Of a stretch of DNA of 64,000 bases, positions 8,604-17,276 are shown one piece after another; within the stretch, counting starts at the first letter, position 1, and each line of letters starts with the position of its first letter. A program made the translations under genes and the position numbers. The notes under the pieces were generated by a model that made no database searches, was not told where the DNA came from, and saw nothing but the letters and a program-made list of their open reading frames with translations. The DNA is from Cellulosilyticum sp. I15G10I2 (GTDB lineage: Bacteria > Bacillota > Clostridia > Lachnospirales > Cellulosilyticaceae): contig NZ_FMMP01000015.1 of assembly GCF_900095725.1 (NCBI RefSeq), positions 204,329 through 268,328 of the forward strand. The letters are read 5' to 3'.

Positions 8604-9236
8604 TTAGGCAAGTTCCTTTATAAAAAAATGTGTATCACTTCCAGTATATTCTTTAAAACCCATTTTCCTAAGATACTGAATATGCTTTTCATTAGATGAA
8701 AAACATACTAGCTTGGAAAAACCATGTTTTAAAAAGTAGTCTTTTTTAGTTTCATAAATATAGGTTCCTATTTTAAAGTCTCTATACTCTGGGGTTACAA
8801 AATCAAGTTCAACTTTAAGTGTATTTTCATCATAACGTGAACCTAAAAAAATACCTGCAGGCACAGTATTTCTTAAAATATAAAAACTAATTTCGGCGCT
8901 TTCAAAGTTAAATCCAGAAGTATTCATATATTTTTGAATGCCTTCTTGATAGAATTCTAAGAAATAGTTAAAGTACAAAGAAGCAGTTAGAAGTGGAATA
9001 AGCTTAAAATATTCTTTTGAACCATAGATTTTAACAAGATAATAAATATTAATAATAGCAATACCTATATTCATAAAAGCTACAGGCAATGCGCCTATTA
9101 AAAAACCATAAATTGCAAAAATACTAGAACCTAGCAGATTAATCCACCTTAATTTTATAATAGAGCTCATGAGCAGGGATATAAGCACAATAAATGAAGC
9201 TAAATAACCTATCCACTCAAGTAATACATCATTCAT
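8604..9236 (-). CDS. YgjV-like membrane protein fused to a GNAT-like domain
   Basis: 210 residues. The first 75 residues hold three hydrophobic helices (WIGYLASFIVLISLLMSS, INLLGSSIFAIYGFLIGAL, FMNIGIAIINIYYLVKIY), the YgjV family pattern of an inner membrane protein. Residues about 85-205 resemble an acetyltransferase (GNAT) fold: ILRNTVPAGIFLGSR, VTPEYRDFKIGTYIYE and a final YLRKMGFKEY strand-helix. The acetyl-CoA loop (Q/RxxGxG/A) is only weakly present (FKIGTY), so activity is uncertain. It stands alone. The substrate and role are unknown; the join of a membrane anchor to a GNAT-like domain is what can be seen. Confidence 0.7.
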   Translation of the reverse strand: MNDVLLEWIGYLASFIVLISLLMSSIIKLRWINLLGSSIFAIYGFLIGALPVAFMNIGIAIINIYYLVKIYGSKEYFKLIPLLTASLYFNYFLEFYQEGIQKYMNTSGFNFESAEISFYILRNTVPAGIFLGSRYDENTLKVELDFVTPEYRDFKIGTYIYETKKDYFLKHGFSKLVCFSSNEKHIQYLRKMGFKEYTGSDTHFFIKELA

Positions 9237-9428
9237 AGAAGTACTCCTTCCAAAAACATAATAATGTTATTATATCACAAAACTTAGATTTAAAATCCTT
9301 ATTTAGAGTTTAAAAGAGAATCAAGAGGCATCGGGTGAAAATAATAATGGGTGAATTGATATAATCAATAATATAATTAATATATTTGATATATTTAAGT
9401 ATATTTATTGAATATATCAAGTTTTATA

Positions 9429-9457
9429 TTGAATAATTTCATTTGATATGCTATATT
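9429..9457 (+). promoter_or_regulatory. Promoter of the DUF2089/SHOCT operon
   Basis: TTGAAT (9429-9434) and TATATT (9452-9457) with a 17-bp spacer, 30 bp before the TTG start at 9488. The AT-rich stretch just upstream (9355-9425) repeats TTGATAT-like and TATATTTA-like words and could hold operator half-sites. Confidence 0.6.
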
Positions 9458-9487
9458 ATTACTAAGAAAATGAAAGGAGAGGAGAAG

Positions 9488-9871
9488 TTGGCTTATAAAG
9501 TTATTAATAAGTGCCCTGTGTGTCAAGGCAAGCTTACAATTAGAAAGCTGGAATGCAAAAAGTGTAGTACAATTATAGAAAATCATTTTGAAATGTCCAA
9601 GTTTGATTATTTAACAAGCGAACAAATAAATTTTATTGAAGTTTTCCTTAAAAACCGAGGAAATATCAAAGACGTAGAAAAAGAACTTGGAATTTCATAC
9701 CCTACGGTAAGAGCAAAACTTGACGAGGTGATATCAGCTCTAGGGCATAACGTAACAGCACCTCCCACTGTTGATAAAAAACGTGTGATAGATATGCTCG
9801 ATCGAGGTGAGATTACCAGTGATGAGGCAATCAAGATGTTAAATGGAGAAAAAATAAGGAGGGAATTATAA
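9488..9871 (+). CDS. DUF2089 family zinc-ribbon / helix-turn-helix protein
   Basis: 127 residues. A zinc ribbon (CPVCxxx...CKKC, residues about 9-26) is followed by a helix-turn-helix region (GNIKDVEKELGISYPTVRAKL), so it is a likely DNA-binding regulator. The last 25 residues (VIDMLDRGEITSDEAIKML) match the short SHOCT-like helix pair that begins the next protein. The in-frame ATG at 9443 has no ribosome binding site; AAAGGAGAGG at 9474-9483 points to the TTG at 9488. Its TAA overlaps the next ATG (TAATG), so translation is coupled. It probably regulates its own operon. Confidence 0.8.
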   Translation: MAYKVINKCPVCQGKLTIRKLECKKCSTIIENHFEMSKFDYLTSEQINFIEVFLKNRGNIKDVEKELGISYPTVRAKLDEVISALGHNVTAPPTVDKKRVIDMLDRGEITSDEAIKMLNGEKIRREL

Positions 9872-10251
9872 TGAGTGATGAAGTATTAAAAATTTTAAAA
9901 ATGGTTGAAGACGGTAAGATTACCGCTGATAAAGCGCAATTACTTATTGAATCAATTAATAATAAAAGTGCTATGGAAACACCTGCGGTTTCGGATAATG
10001 ATATTATGAACAAAATGCTTAAGATAAAGGTAAATTCTGATAATGGAGATAATGTAGATGTCAAGATCCCGGTTAAGCTCATTAAAACAACGCTTAAAGC
10101 ATTAGGAAAGATTCCTATAGATAAGCATGTTGATGGCATGGATAAAATAGATTTTAATCTTATCTCAGAGGCAATTGATAATGGCCTTTGCGGGAAAATA
10201 GTAGATGTACACAGTGCAAATGGGGATATTGTTGAGGTTGTTATAGAATAG
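9871..10251 (+). CDS. SHOCT-like domain protein
   Basis: 126 residues, hydrophilic. The N-terminus (LKILKMVEDGKITADKAQLLIESI) is a SHOCT-like / YvlB-type helix pair. A linker leads to a C-terminal domain of about 75 residues (VKIPVKLIKTTLKAL ... KIVDVHSANGDIVEVVIE) that is repeated as a separate protein by the next gene. Proteins of this type sit beside DUF2089 or anti-sigma-like membrane proteins in Firmicutes; the molecular role is not known. It is translationally coupled to the DUF2089 gene. Confidence 0.75.
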   Translation: MSDEVLKILKMVEDGKITADKAQLLIESINNKSAMETPAVSDNDIMNKMLKIKVNSDNGDNVDVKIPVKLIKTTLKALGKIPIDKHVDGMDKIDFNLISEAIDNGLCGKIVDVHSANGDIVEVVIE

Positions 10252-10265
10252 CGAGGACGTACCTG

Positions 10266-10517
10266 ATGAGAATTTATATTAAAGAGGATAAAAATATAAT
10301 TTTTATTCCTATTCCTTTAGTACTTTTAAAAGCGGTTTTTTCTATAATGGAAATGCCTATTGTAAAAAGACACATACCTGAAAGGAAACGGTACATTATT
10401 CAAGATATTAATTTTAATCAACTTAAGCAATGTGTTGATATGCTGAAAGAATATAAAGGATTAAAACTAGTAGATATCAAAGATAGTAAGGGGAATCGCA
10501 TAAAAATCACCATCTGA
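10266..10517 (+). CDS. Small protein paralogous to the C-terminal domain of the SHOCT-like protein
   Basis: 83 residues. Three segments line up with the C-terminal domain of the preceding protein: IPIPLVLLKAVF with IPVKLIKTTLKAL, INFNQLKQCVDML with IDFNLISEAIDNG, and LKLVDIKDSKGNRIKITI with GKIVDVHSANGDIVEVVIE. It lacks the SHOCT-like start. Basic charge is higher than in the neighbour. It lies 14 bp downstream and ends the operon. It may pair with the preceding protein; that is inference from the shared fold. Confidence 0.75.
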   Translation: MRIYIKEDKNIIFIPIPLVLLKAVFSIMEMPIVKRHIPERKRYIIQDINFNQLKQCVDMLKEYKGLKLVDIKDSKGNRIKITI

Positions 10518-10527
10518 AAATCTATAT

Positions 10528-10572
10528 AAAGAGCGGAAGTTTCACAGCGATAGGAAACCAAGCTCTTTTTTT
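10528..10572 (+). terminator. Intrinsic terminator
   Basis: AAAGAGC / GCTCTTT outer stem (10528-10534, 10562-10568) with an inner GTTTC / GAAAC stem, followed by a run of Ts. It ends the DUF2089 operon. Confidence 0.85.
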
Positions 10573-10682
10573 GTGTTTAATTTAAGCTAAAAAGAGAGGA
10601 CCCTATAAAGGATCAGCTATAAAGCCTTTGCAGCAATGCTTTATAGGGTGCTAAGTAGCCAGCTAAAATATCAGACTGGAAG

Positions 10683-11945
10683 CTAATTATTAACACATGG
10701 CAACTCAATATAGAAGGTAGTACTTTCATGTAAGATACTTGTAACTGCAATTTTACCATGATGCTGATTAAGTATGGTCTGTGCTATGGGAAGACCGAGT
10801 CCATGACCACCTTTAGATCTTGAACGGGACTTATCTATGCGGTAAAATCTATCAAAGATTTTATCAAGCTCCTCATTAGGTATGCCATCCCCAGTATTCG
10901 TTACAGATAATAGAGCCGTATTATGCTGCTTTTTAAGTGAAATATTAATAGTGCCTTTGGGATTTGCATACTTGATAGCATTATCTAGAAGGATAATAAT
11001 AACTTGGGTAATCTGTTCCATGCTGCCAGAAATCATAATATCTGGTCTAATATCATATTCTAGTGAAATATTATTTTCAAAGATAACTGCTTCCATTGTT
11101 AATATTATATTTTCTGCACATTCACTTAAATTAAAATCACTAAAGACCATTTGAATATCAGAGTAATCCACTTGAGTGAGATAGAGTAAATCATTTGTAA
11201 GTTTAGCCATTCTTTCAGCTTCACCTTTGATATAATGCAGCCATTTCACTTCATCACCTAGAGAAGTGCCAATACTAGACAGGAGTACGTCTGTATTTGT
11301 GTTAATAACGGCGAGGGGTGTTTTGAGTTCATGAGAAGCATCGGCAATAAATTGTTTTTGCTTATTAAAAGCTTCTTTGATAGGAGCAATAGCTCTATTG
11401 GCAAAAAATCTGCTGATAAAGAAGATCACAATAAGCATAATAAATGCTACAGCCAAAAAGGTATAGATTAGTTTCATTAATATATTCTGCTGAAAAGTAA
11501 TATCTAAGAAAATTATTTTATAACCTGTAGGATGAGGTCTAATCATAAATGCCCAGTAATTGCCATCAAGCTTAAATTGTCCTTGACTTTTATATTTACT
11601 AAGTGCAGATTGTGCTGCATCCTCATAAAACGTATCATCCATATCAAAGATAGAATTGACTTTTACAATATCCCAAGTACTGTCTAATAGGATAGTAAAT
11701 GATACGGAACGTTTCTGCATGTTTGGGACATCATCAGACTTGGATATGGGTGGCATATCAGAACGCCCAAGAGGAGGTTCGTTAGATCTAGGATTAAATT
11801 CAGCTAATTTGTGAAGTTCTCTATTAATATCTGAATGTGTATTATTATAAGTTATGAGGTAAATAGATGTAAAAGCAATCATCATCATAATGGAGATAGT
11901 TATGAGGTTAAGAATAAGAAACTTATTTCTAAGGGCTTTAAACAT
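10683..11945 (-). CDS. OmpR-partner sensor histidine kinase
   Basis: 420 residues. One membrane helix at about residues 9-31, an extracytoplasmic loop of about 125 residues rich in Pro, Arg and Asp near its start, and a second helix at about 155-178. The cytoplasmic part has the HisKA motif ASHELKTPLAV (phosphorylated His), the N box DNAIKYA, and ATP-binding GDGIPNEE and GGHGLGLPIA. Its ATG directly follows the TAA of the regulator gene, so they are coupled. The operator in front of the pair suggests a CiaH-like role, sensing an unknown envelope signal. Confidence 0.93.
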   Translation of the reverse strand: MFKALRNKFLILNLITISIMMMIAFTSIYLITYNNTHSDINRELHKLAEFNPRSNEPPLGRSDMPPISKSDDVPNMQKRSVSFTILLDSTWDIVKVNSIFDMDDTFYEDAAQSALSKYKSQGQFKLDGNYWAFMIRPHPTGYKIIFLDITFQQNILMKLIYTFLAVAFIMLIVIFFISRFFANRAIAPIKEAFNKQKQFIADASHELKTPLAVINTNTDVLLSSIGTSLGDEVKWLHYIKGEAERMAKLTNDLLYLTQVDYSDIQMVFSDFNLSECAENIILTMEAVIFENNISLEYDIRPDIMISGSMEQITQVIIILLDNAIKYANPKGTINISLKKQHNTALLSVTNTGDGIPNEELDKIFDRFYRIDKSRSRSKGGHGLGLPIAQTILNQHHGKIAVTSILHESTTFYIELPCVNN

Positions 11946-12623
11946 TTAATCTTTCACCTCCAGGCTGTAACCTATACCACGAACTGTTGTGATACTTACA
12001 TTAGAATCTAAAAAGTTTAATTTTTTTCTTAGAAAAGAAACATACACCTCAACATGGTTATGCTCTACATCAGCATCAAAACCCCAAAGTTTTTCAATAA
12101 TCATTTCTTTTGAAGTAGCTGCGTTTTTACGTGAAATAAGAAACTCAAGCAGTTCACTTTCTTTTAATGTAAGCTTAACCTCTTTTCCTAAAGCTGAGAG
12201 CTTAAGATTGGCAGTGTTAAGCATAATATCGCCAAATTTTAAGGTGTTATCTGTGACCACTTCACCCTTACGTCTCGACATAGCCCTTATTCTTGCCAGA
12301 AGCTCCTCTGTTGCAAAAGGTTTTGGAAGATAATCATCTGCCCCGCTGTCAAGACCCATCACCCGATCACTTATTTCACCCTTAGCTGTAAGAAGCAGTA
12401 CAGGAGTTGTAAGACCCTGCAAGCGGATATTTTTAAGTACGGTGATTCCATCCATTTTAGGCATCATAATATCTAGTAGTATTAAGTCATAAATATCACT
12501 TAATGCATTATCTAAACCAGATTCTCCGTCATAAGATACATCTACTGTATAATTATTTTTACGTAAAATCTGTACAAGGGCTTCAGCTAAATGTATTTCA
12601 TCTTCAACAAGTAATATACGCAT
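11946..12623 (-). CDS. OmpR family response regulator, CiaR-like by its predicted DNA site
   Basis: 225 residues. Receiver domain at residues 1-115 with acidic EDE near the start, phospho-acceptor Asp in LILLDIMMPKMDG, Thr in LLLTAKG and Lys in LPKPFA. Winged-helix DNA-binding domain at about 128-223 with VEVYVSFLRKKL and TVRGIGYSLE. Its promoter region holds TTTAAG-N5-TTTAAG, the direct repeat bound by streptococcal CiaR, placed 11 bp before TATAAT. An identical box faces the divergent VTC operon. It therefore probably controls itself and that operon. Assignment to CiaR is by site and context, not by sequence search. Confidence 0.93.
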   Translation of the reverse strand: MRILLVEDEIHLAEALVQILRKNNYTVDVSYDGESGLDNALSDIYDLILLDIMMPKMDGITVLKNIRLQGLTTPVLLLTAKGEISDRVMGLDSGADDYLPKPFATEELLARIRAMSRRKGEVVTDNTLKFGDIMLNTANLKLSALGKEVKLTLKESELLEFLISRKNAATSKEMIIEKLWGFDADVEHNHVEVYVSFLRKKLNFLDSNVSITTVRGIGYSLEVKD

Positions 12624-12649
12624 TATATAACCCCCATTTCCTTTTTATT

Positions 12650-12683
12650 ATTATAGCATAGCAAACCTTAAAAGAACCTTAAA
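12650..12683 (-). promoter_or_regulatory. Promoter and CiaR-like box of the two-component operon
   Basis: On the minus strand TTTAAG-N5-TTTAAG runs from 12683 to 12667, then 11 bp, then TATAAT at 12655-12650 preceded by TGC (extended -10). Two AAGGTT-flanked half-sites are 11 bp apart, one helical turn. The geometry is that of a class of activator sites that replace the -35 element. Confidence 0.7.
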
Positions 12684-12708
12684 AATATATTAGCTTATAA
12701 AGGATATA

Positions 12709-12765
12709 GAACCTTAAATTTTTTTTGAAAAATTTAAGGTTCTTTTAAGGTTGCACTCGTACAAT
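12709..12765 (+). promoter_or_regulatory. Promoter and CiaR-like box of the VTC/CotH operon
   Basis: TTTAAG (12733-12738), N5, TTTAAG (12744-12749), then 10 bp, then TACAAT (12760-12765). The block 12733-12752 is a perfect 20-bp inverted copy of 12664-12683. A fifth half-site AACCTTAA lies at 12710-12717 and pairs with 12734-12741. The near mirror symmetry around 12708 means that both divergent promoters get the same box at nearly the same distance. Confidence 0.7.
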
Positions 12766-12818
12766 AAGTTCAAATAGATCACTAAACAGTGAAATGAAGT
12801 ATGGAAGGAGTAACAAAA

Positions 12819-13580
12819 ATGGGAATAGAAGTTTTTAACAGATATGAAAACAAGTTTTTACTAGATGATAAGACCTACGAACAACTGCAAGGTTATCTTT
12901 GTGACTATATGGAACATGATAAATACAATAAGGAAAATGGGTTTTATACGATCAGTAATATCTATTATGACACAGCAGATAATCATTTGATAAGGAGTTC
13001 TTTAGAAAAACCTAAGTATAAGGAAAAATTACGACTTAGAGCTTATGGCGTTCCAAATAGCGATAGTGAAGGTTATTTAGAGATTAAAAAGAAGGTGTGC
13101 GGGCTCGTTAATAAAAGAAGAACCACATTAAAGCTTGATGAGGCCTATGAATTTGTAAATACAGGCATAAAACCTGATATTAAAGATTATATGAATGAAC
13201 AAGTTATTAATGAAATTGAATATATTTTAAAACGTTATACCCTTGAACCTAAACTTTACTTAGCTTATGACAGAACAGCTATGTTTTCTAGAGAATGCAG
13301 TGATTTAAGAATAACTTTTGATACCAACATAAGAACTAGAAGATATGACCTTAAGTTAGAGTGTGGAGATTACGGAGAAAAACTTTTAGAAGATAATAGG
13401 TGGCTTATGGAAGTGAAGGCGAAAGACAGTATACCTATTTGGTTATCGAAGCTTTTATCAGAATGTAAGGCATATAAAGCAAGTTTTTCAAAGTATGGTA
13501 CACAACATAAAAAAACAGTAGCAAATGCACAACATATGAAAGGAGATTTAAACACATGTTTGAAACAATACTCAGCATAG
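12819..13580 (+). CDS. VTC domain protein (polyphosphate polymerase-like)
   Basis: 253 residues. The whole protein is a VTC-type tunnel domain, the fold of yeast Vtc4 polyphosphate polymerase. Basic and acidic tunnel motifs are visible: NRYENKFLLD, YKEKLRLRAYG, YLEIKKKVCGLVNKRR, AYDRTAMF and WLMEVKAKD. Bacterial versions sit beside DUF4956 and CotH genes, as here; their activity has rarely been tested. AAGGAG 8 nt upstream selects the ATG at 12819 over the one at 12801. It overlaps the DUF4956 gene by 25 bp. It lies behind a CiaR-like box. Confidence 0.9.
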   Translation: MGIEVFNRYENKFLLDDKTYEQLQGYLCDYMEHDKYNKENGFYTISNIYYDTADNHLIRSSLEKPKYKEKLRLRAYGVPNSDSEGYLEIKKKVCGLVNKRRTTLKLDEAYEFVNTGIKPDIKDYMNEQVINEIEYILKRYTLEPKLYLAYDRTAMFSRECSDLRITFDTNIRTRRYDLKLECGDYGEKLLEDNRWLMEVKAKDSIPIWLSKLLSECKAYKASFSKYGTQHKKTVANAQHMKGDLNTCLKQYSA

Positions 13581-14245
13581 ACACAGTAAATACAGCAGCC
13601 TCTTCAATTCCTTTGATGGATGCACTGCTAACCATTATTGTATCCTTTATTTTAGGAGGAGCGATTAGTATGAGCTATATTAAGACTTCGAATAAGGGGA
13701 CGTATTCACAAAATTTTTCGCTTACACTTATACTTGTTCCTACAGTTATTGCTATTATTATTCTCCTAATTGGCAGCAATGTTGCAAGAGCCTTTAGTCT
13801 GGCAGGAGCTTTTTCAATCATAAGATTCAGAAGTGCACCAGGGGATCCTAAAGATATTGCATATGTACTTTTTACAATGGCAGCTGGGCTTGCCTGTGGC
13901 GTAGGTTTTTATGGTTATGCAATTTTATTTACTTTTGCTCTTTGCTTTCTTATGTTTATGTTAAGCATATTTAACTTTGGAGCAGAAAAATCTTCTCATA
14001 AAATATTAAAAATAGTTATTCCAGAAGACTTAAACTATGAAGGTGCCTTTGATGATATTTTTCAGAAATTTACAACACATTACGAGCTAAAAAGAGTTAG
14101 GACAACAGATCTTGGAAGTCTTTATGAACTTGTTTATAGCATTACAGTAGATAATGCAATCAATCAAAAAGAGTTTCTGGATGCGCTGCGTTGCAGAAAC
14201 GGAAATTTAAATATCACCTTATCAATGTGTGCGGATGCAGCATAA
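13556..14245 (+). CDS. DUF4956 family membrane protein
   Basis: 229 residues. About four hydrophobic helices lie in residues 15-140 (LLTIIVSFILGGAISMSY, LILVPTVIAIIILLIG, IAYVLFTMAAGLACGVGFY, FTFALCFLMFML). A conserved cytoplasmic or interfacial loop reads FSLAGAFSIIRFRSAPGDPKDIAY, the family signature. The C-terminal 80 residues form a soluble domain. DUF4956 proteins accompany VTC-domain proteins and are thought to form a membrane complex with them; function unknown. AAAGGAG precedes the ATG inside the VTC gene, so the two are coupled. Confidence 0.9.
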   Translation: MFETILSIDTVNTAASSIPLMDALLTIIVSFILGGAISMSYIKTSNKGTYSQNFSLTLILVPTVIAIIILLIGSNVARAFSLAGAFSIIRFRSAPGDPKDIAYVLFTMAAGLACGVGFYGYAILFTFALCFLMFMLSIFNFGAEKSSHKILKIVIPEDLNYEGAFDDIFQKFTTHYELKRVRTTDLGSLYELVYSITVDNAINQKEFLDALRCRNGNLNITLSMCADAA

Positions 14246-14268
14246 TTCTAAATAATGGAGGAATGAAT

Positions 14269-15825
14269 ATGAAAAATATAGGCATAAAACAATTAATAGC
14301 AGCAGTTTCAGTGGTAGTGGTACTTATTACAGGGGTTTTTCTAAATACTAACGTTATCGGAGCAACAACATCTCAAAATACTAAGGGGTATGAAAAACTG
14401 TTCCAAAAAGACAAAGTAATAGACATTCGTATTAATGTTTCTGATGCAGATCTTGAAAGTATGATGAGTGATCCTTTGGCTGAAGAATACAAAAGTGCAA
14501 CGGTTAAGGTCGGGGGTGTTACTGTAGAAAATGTAGGTTTTAGAACAAAAGGAAATTCTACACTAAAGTCTGTTGCGGGCAGTGATTCCGATCGCTACAG
14601 CTTTAGAATCAAACTTGATAAATATGTAAAAGGGCAGACGCTCCTAGGGCTTGACGAATTTGTAGTCAATAATATGTACTCAGATCCTTCCTATATGCGA
14701 GAATATCTAAGTTATGAAGCGCTTAGGGCTATGGGAGTGGATGTACCTTTGACAGCTTTTGCAAATGTGTATATTAATGATGAACTTTTTGGGTTTTACC
14801 TTTGTGTTGAAGCTCTGGATGATAGCTTTATAGAAAGAAGCTTTGGGGATGATAGTGGCAGTCTTTATAAGCAAGAGCAAGGCAGTACTTTACAGTACGT
14901 GGCAGACAGTAATTATGATAAGAGCGAGCTAAAAATAGGAAAAGATAAAACTAAAACAGATCTTAAGAACTTTATTAAAGTTTTAAATGAGATGCCTACT
15001 GGGCAAAAGGGTGATATTGAAAGTGTGTTGGATGTAGATAGTGCATTGAAGTATATCGCAGTAAATACTGTTCTCGGTAACTATGACAGCTACAACGGCA
15101 ATTTCTCTCATAACTATTATTTGTATGGGCAAGATGGTAGATTTACTGTTATTCCATGGGACTATAATATGTCTATAGCAGGATTTGGAGGAGGCAATCA
15201 AACAACTATTCCGATTGACCAACCGGTAGTGGGCGTCGATATTAAAAACCTTCCGCTTATTAATAACTTACTTGCAGTTGAGGCATATAAACAAAAGTAT
15301 TACACCTATATCGAAGAGCTTAATATCTATTTAGAAAATTTTGAACAGAGGGTAACGCAGGTGGCAAATATTATAAGACCCTATGTTAAGGCTGATCCTA
15401 CGAAGTTTTATACAATGGAACAATTTGAAGCAAGTATAACTTATTCAGAAACAGAAGTAGATGAACTAACAAATGCTGCGCCGAGCACAGGACGTGTAGC
15501 CGTAACAGATGGCCAAAGTCCAGTACTACCAAATATGCCGGAAGATTTTACTCCAGGCGAAAGGCCTGAGATGCCAACTGGACAAAGGCCAGAAATGCTA
15601 GCTGGCGAGAGACCAGAAATGCCTATGGGGGAAAGGCCTGAAAGACTACAAGGTGTGCCGGGGGATATGAAAAATGGCCGAAACGGTGGTATGGGCATGC
15701 AAGTAAGCTCAGTATCTATTGTAAACTTTATAAAGGCAAGAGTTGAGAATGTCAAAGCACAGCTCTCAGGAAGCATTTCGACTACTGGTAATACAACTAT
15801 GAACAATACTGTAAAGGGAAAATAA
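14269..15825 (+). CDS. CotH family protein with signal sequence and repeat tail
   Basis: 518 residues. A signal peptide or anchor (residues 7-32) is followed by a CotH kinase-like domain (about 40-370): [54 protein letters not shown] and [11 protein letters not shown]. CotH of Bacillus spores is an atypical secreted protein kinase. The WDYN segment and RxKGNS are the family hallmarks. The tail holds four GERPEMPx-type octapeptides, then a GRNGGMGM stretch. GGAGG at 14257-14261 selects ATG 14269. It is the third gene of the VTC operon, so it probably acts at the cell surface with the VTC/DUF4956 pair; whether it relates to spores is open. Confidence 0.88.
   Translation: MKNIGIKQLIAAVSVVVVLITGVFLNTNVIGATTSQNTKGYEKLFQKDKVIDIRINVSDADLESMMSDPLAEEYKSATVKVGGVTVENVGFRTKGNSTLKSVAGSDSDRYSFRIKLDKYVKGQTLLGLDEFVVNNMYSDPSYMREYLSYEALRAMGVDVPLTAFANVYINDELFGFYLCVEALDDSFIERSFGDDSGSLYKQEQGSTLQYVADSNYDKSELKIGKDKTKTDLKNFIKVLNEMPTGQKGDIESVLDVDSALKYIAVNTVLGNYDSYNGNFSHNYYLYGQDGRFTVIPWDYNMSIAGFGGGNQTTIPIDQPVVGVDIKNLPLINNLLAVEAYKQKYYTYIEELNIYLENFEQRVTQVANIIRPYVKADPTKFYTMEQFEASITYSETEVDELTNAAPSTGRVAVTDGQSPVLPNMPEDFTPGERPEMPTGQRPEMLAGERPEMPMGERPERLQGVPGDMKNGRNGGMGMQVSSVSIVNFIKARVENVKAQLSGSISTTGNTTMNNTVKGK
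15556..15651 (+). repeat. 24-nt tandem repeat in the CotH gene
   Basis: Four tandem units of 24 nt encode [24 protein letters not shown] and GERPERLQ. The Pro/Arg/Glu octapeptide array lies after the kinase-like domain and may be a wall-spanning or protein-binding spacer. Unit number could vary between strains. Confidence 0.8.
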
Positions 15826-15865
15826 AATATTGCGATCTCAAACTAAACAAAAGAGGAAGATGCTT

Positions 15866-17197
15866 ATGGACAAAATATCTACTAAAATCGTTATGCTATC
15901 ACTTGTGAATACAATTATTGTTGCAATACTTAATGTAGCAGCATCACTTTATATGAATAAAAGTCAGCAAATGCCAAGTGGCGCAGAAGTAGCATCAGGT
16001 GTTGAGAAAGGAACTGGCGGCGGGCAGTTTCTTTTGCCCACTCCAGTGCTTATAGGATTACTCATATCACTTATTCTAGGGATTATTATATCTTATTTCC
16101 TAGGAAAATATATCGCTAAACCCATTATAAAAGTGACGGAGCTGACAAGGAAAACAGCAAGTTTCGACTTGGTTTATGATGAGTCTTTTGATGAAGTACT
16201 TAAGTATAAAGATGAAAGCGGCTTAATGGGAGAAGCCTTAAGTGATACAAGAGAAGTTCTAAGGGATATGGCTCTTAAATTACAAAATATCTGTGGGGAA
16301 CTTACCTCACACTCGCATAGTCTTAGTAAAACAACTGATGACAATGTACAAACTATTACGCAAGTTGTAACGACAATGAATCAAGTAGCAGCAGGCAATG
16401 GACATCAAGCTAAAACAATTAATGCTATTAACATAACGTTAACTGAGGTCGCACAGCTGATCGATAATATTACAAAAGAAGCTTTAGAAGGAGCTGATCA
16501 TGCTGTAAAGTCTATTGACAGTATTCAAGAAGGACAAAAGGCTGTTGATATACAATCTAAGAAAATGGAAGAAAACATAGCAATATCCTATGAGACCAAT
16601 AAGTCAATGGATGAACTAAGTATTATGATAGAAAAGGTTGCTGATACCATTAATATTATTACTGCTATAGCGGACCAGACTAATCTGCTCGCACTTAATG
16701 CAGCGATAGAAGCAGCGAGAGCGGGAGAAGCAGGTAAAGGATTTGCTGTAGTTGCTGATGAAATTAGAAAGCTTGCGGAAGAGTCGGGAAAAGCTGCTAA
16801 AGTAATCAATGAGATTATTAATCAGACAACAGATAAGACTAAGCAAGTTGTAAATAATATAAGTACGACCACGACACTTATTGATGAACAGAAAAAAGCG
16901 CTGGGTATTACACAAGATGCATTTGATAAAATCAAAGGGACCTACAATGGTATTGTAGCTGGTTTTAAGCAGACAGCAGCATCCATACAGACAGTCAATG
17001 AAAAATCTAAAGGTATATCAGGTCAAACACAGAGTATGGCAGCTGTAGCACAGCAGTCAGCTGCAAGTATGGAAGAGGTATCAGCAGCAGGTCAGGAACA
17101 GCTTGCTTCTATAGAAGATATAGCGCAATCTGCGAAAGGGCTATTTACGCTGGCTAAAGAATTAAGAGAAGAAGTGGATAAGTTTAAAATTGCCTAA
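15866..17197 (+). CDS. Methyl-accepting chemotaxis protein with a very short external loop
   Basis: 443 residues. Membrane helices at about residues 8-28 and 64-86 enclose only about 35 external residues, too few for a normal ligand domain. A HAMP-like region ([15 protein letters not shown]) follows, then a long coiled-coil signalling domain with the hairpin tip [24 protein letters not shown]. Start chosen at ATG 15866, 6 nt after AGAGGAAG; the upstream TTG at 15830 has no ribosome site. It starts 40 bp after cotH and appears to be the last gene of that operon, which is an unusual partner for a chemoreceptor. Confidence 0.9.
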   Translation: MDKISTKIVMLSLVNTIIVAILNVAASLYMNKSQQMPSGAEVASGVEKGTGGGQFLLPTPVLIGLLISLILGIIISYFLGKYIAKPIIKVTELTRKTASFDLVYDESFDEVLKYKDESGLMGEALSDTREVLRDMALKLQNICGELTSHSHSLSKTTDDNVQTITQVVTTMNQVAAGNGHQAKTINAINITLTEVAQLIDNITKEALEGADHAVKSIDSIQEGQKAVDIQSKKMEENIAISYETNKSMDELSIMIEKVADTINIITAIADQTNLLALNAAIEAARAGEAGKGFAVVADEIRKLAEESGKAAKVINEIINQTTDKTKQVVNNISTTTTLIDEQKKALGITQDAFDKIKGTYNGIVAGFKQTAASIQTVNEKSKGISGQTQSMAAVAQQSAASMEEVSAAGQEQLASIEDIAQSAKGLFTLAKELREEVDKFKIA

Positions 17198-17206
17198 AAG
17201 AAGCAT

Positions 17207-17252
17207 AATAAGCCATTTTGAGTAGAAGCCAATTCTACCAAAATGGCTTATT
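17207..17252. repeat. 46-nt hairpin element, copy 1 (terminator)
   Basis: A 14-bp outer stem AATAAGCCATTTTG / CAAAATGGCTTATT encloses a GTAGAA / TTCTAC inner stem. It is followed by TTTCTTA and ends the chemoreceptor operon; the A run on the other side lets it serve the convergent rhomboid gene too. A near-identical copy lies at 17922-17967. Confidence 0.8.
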
Positions 17253-17276
17253 TCTTATATAGAGCGGTATCTCTGA

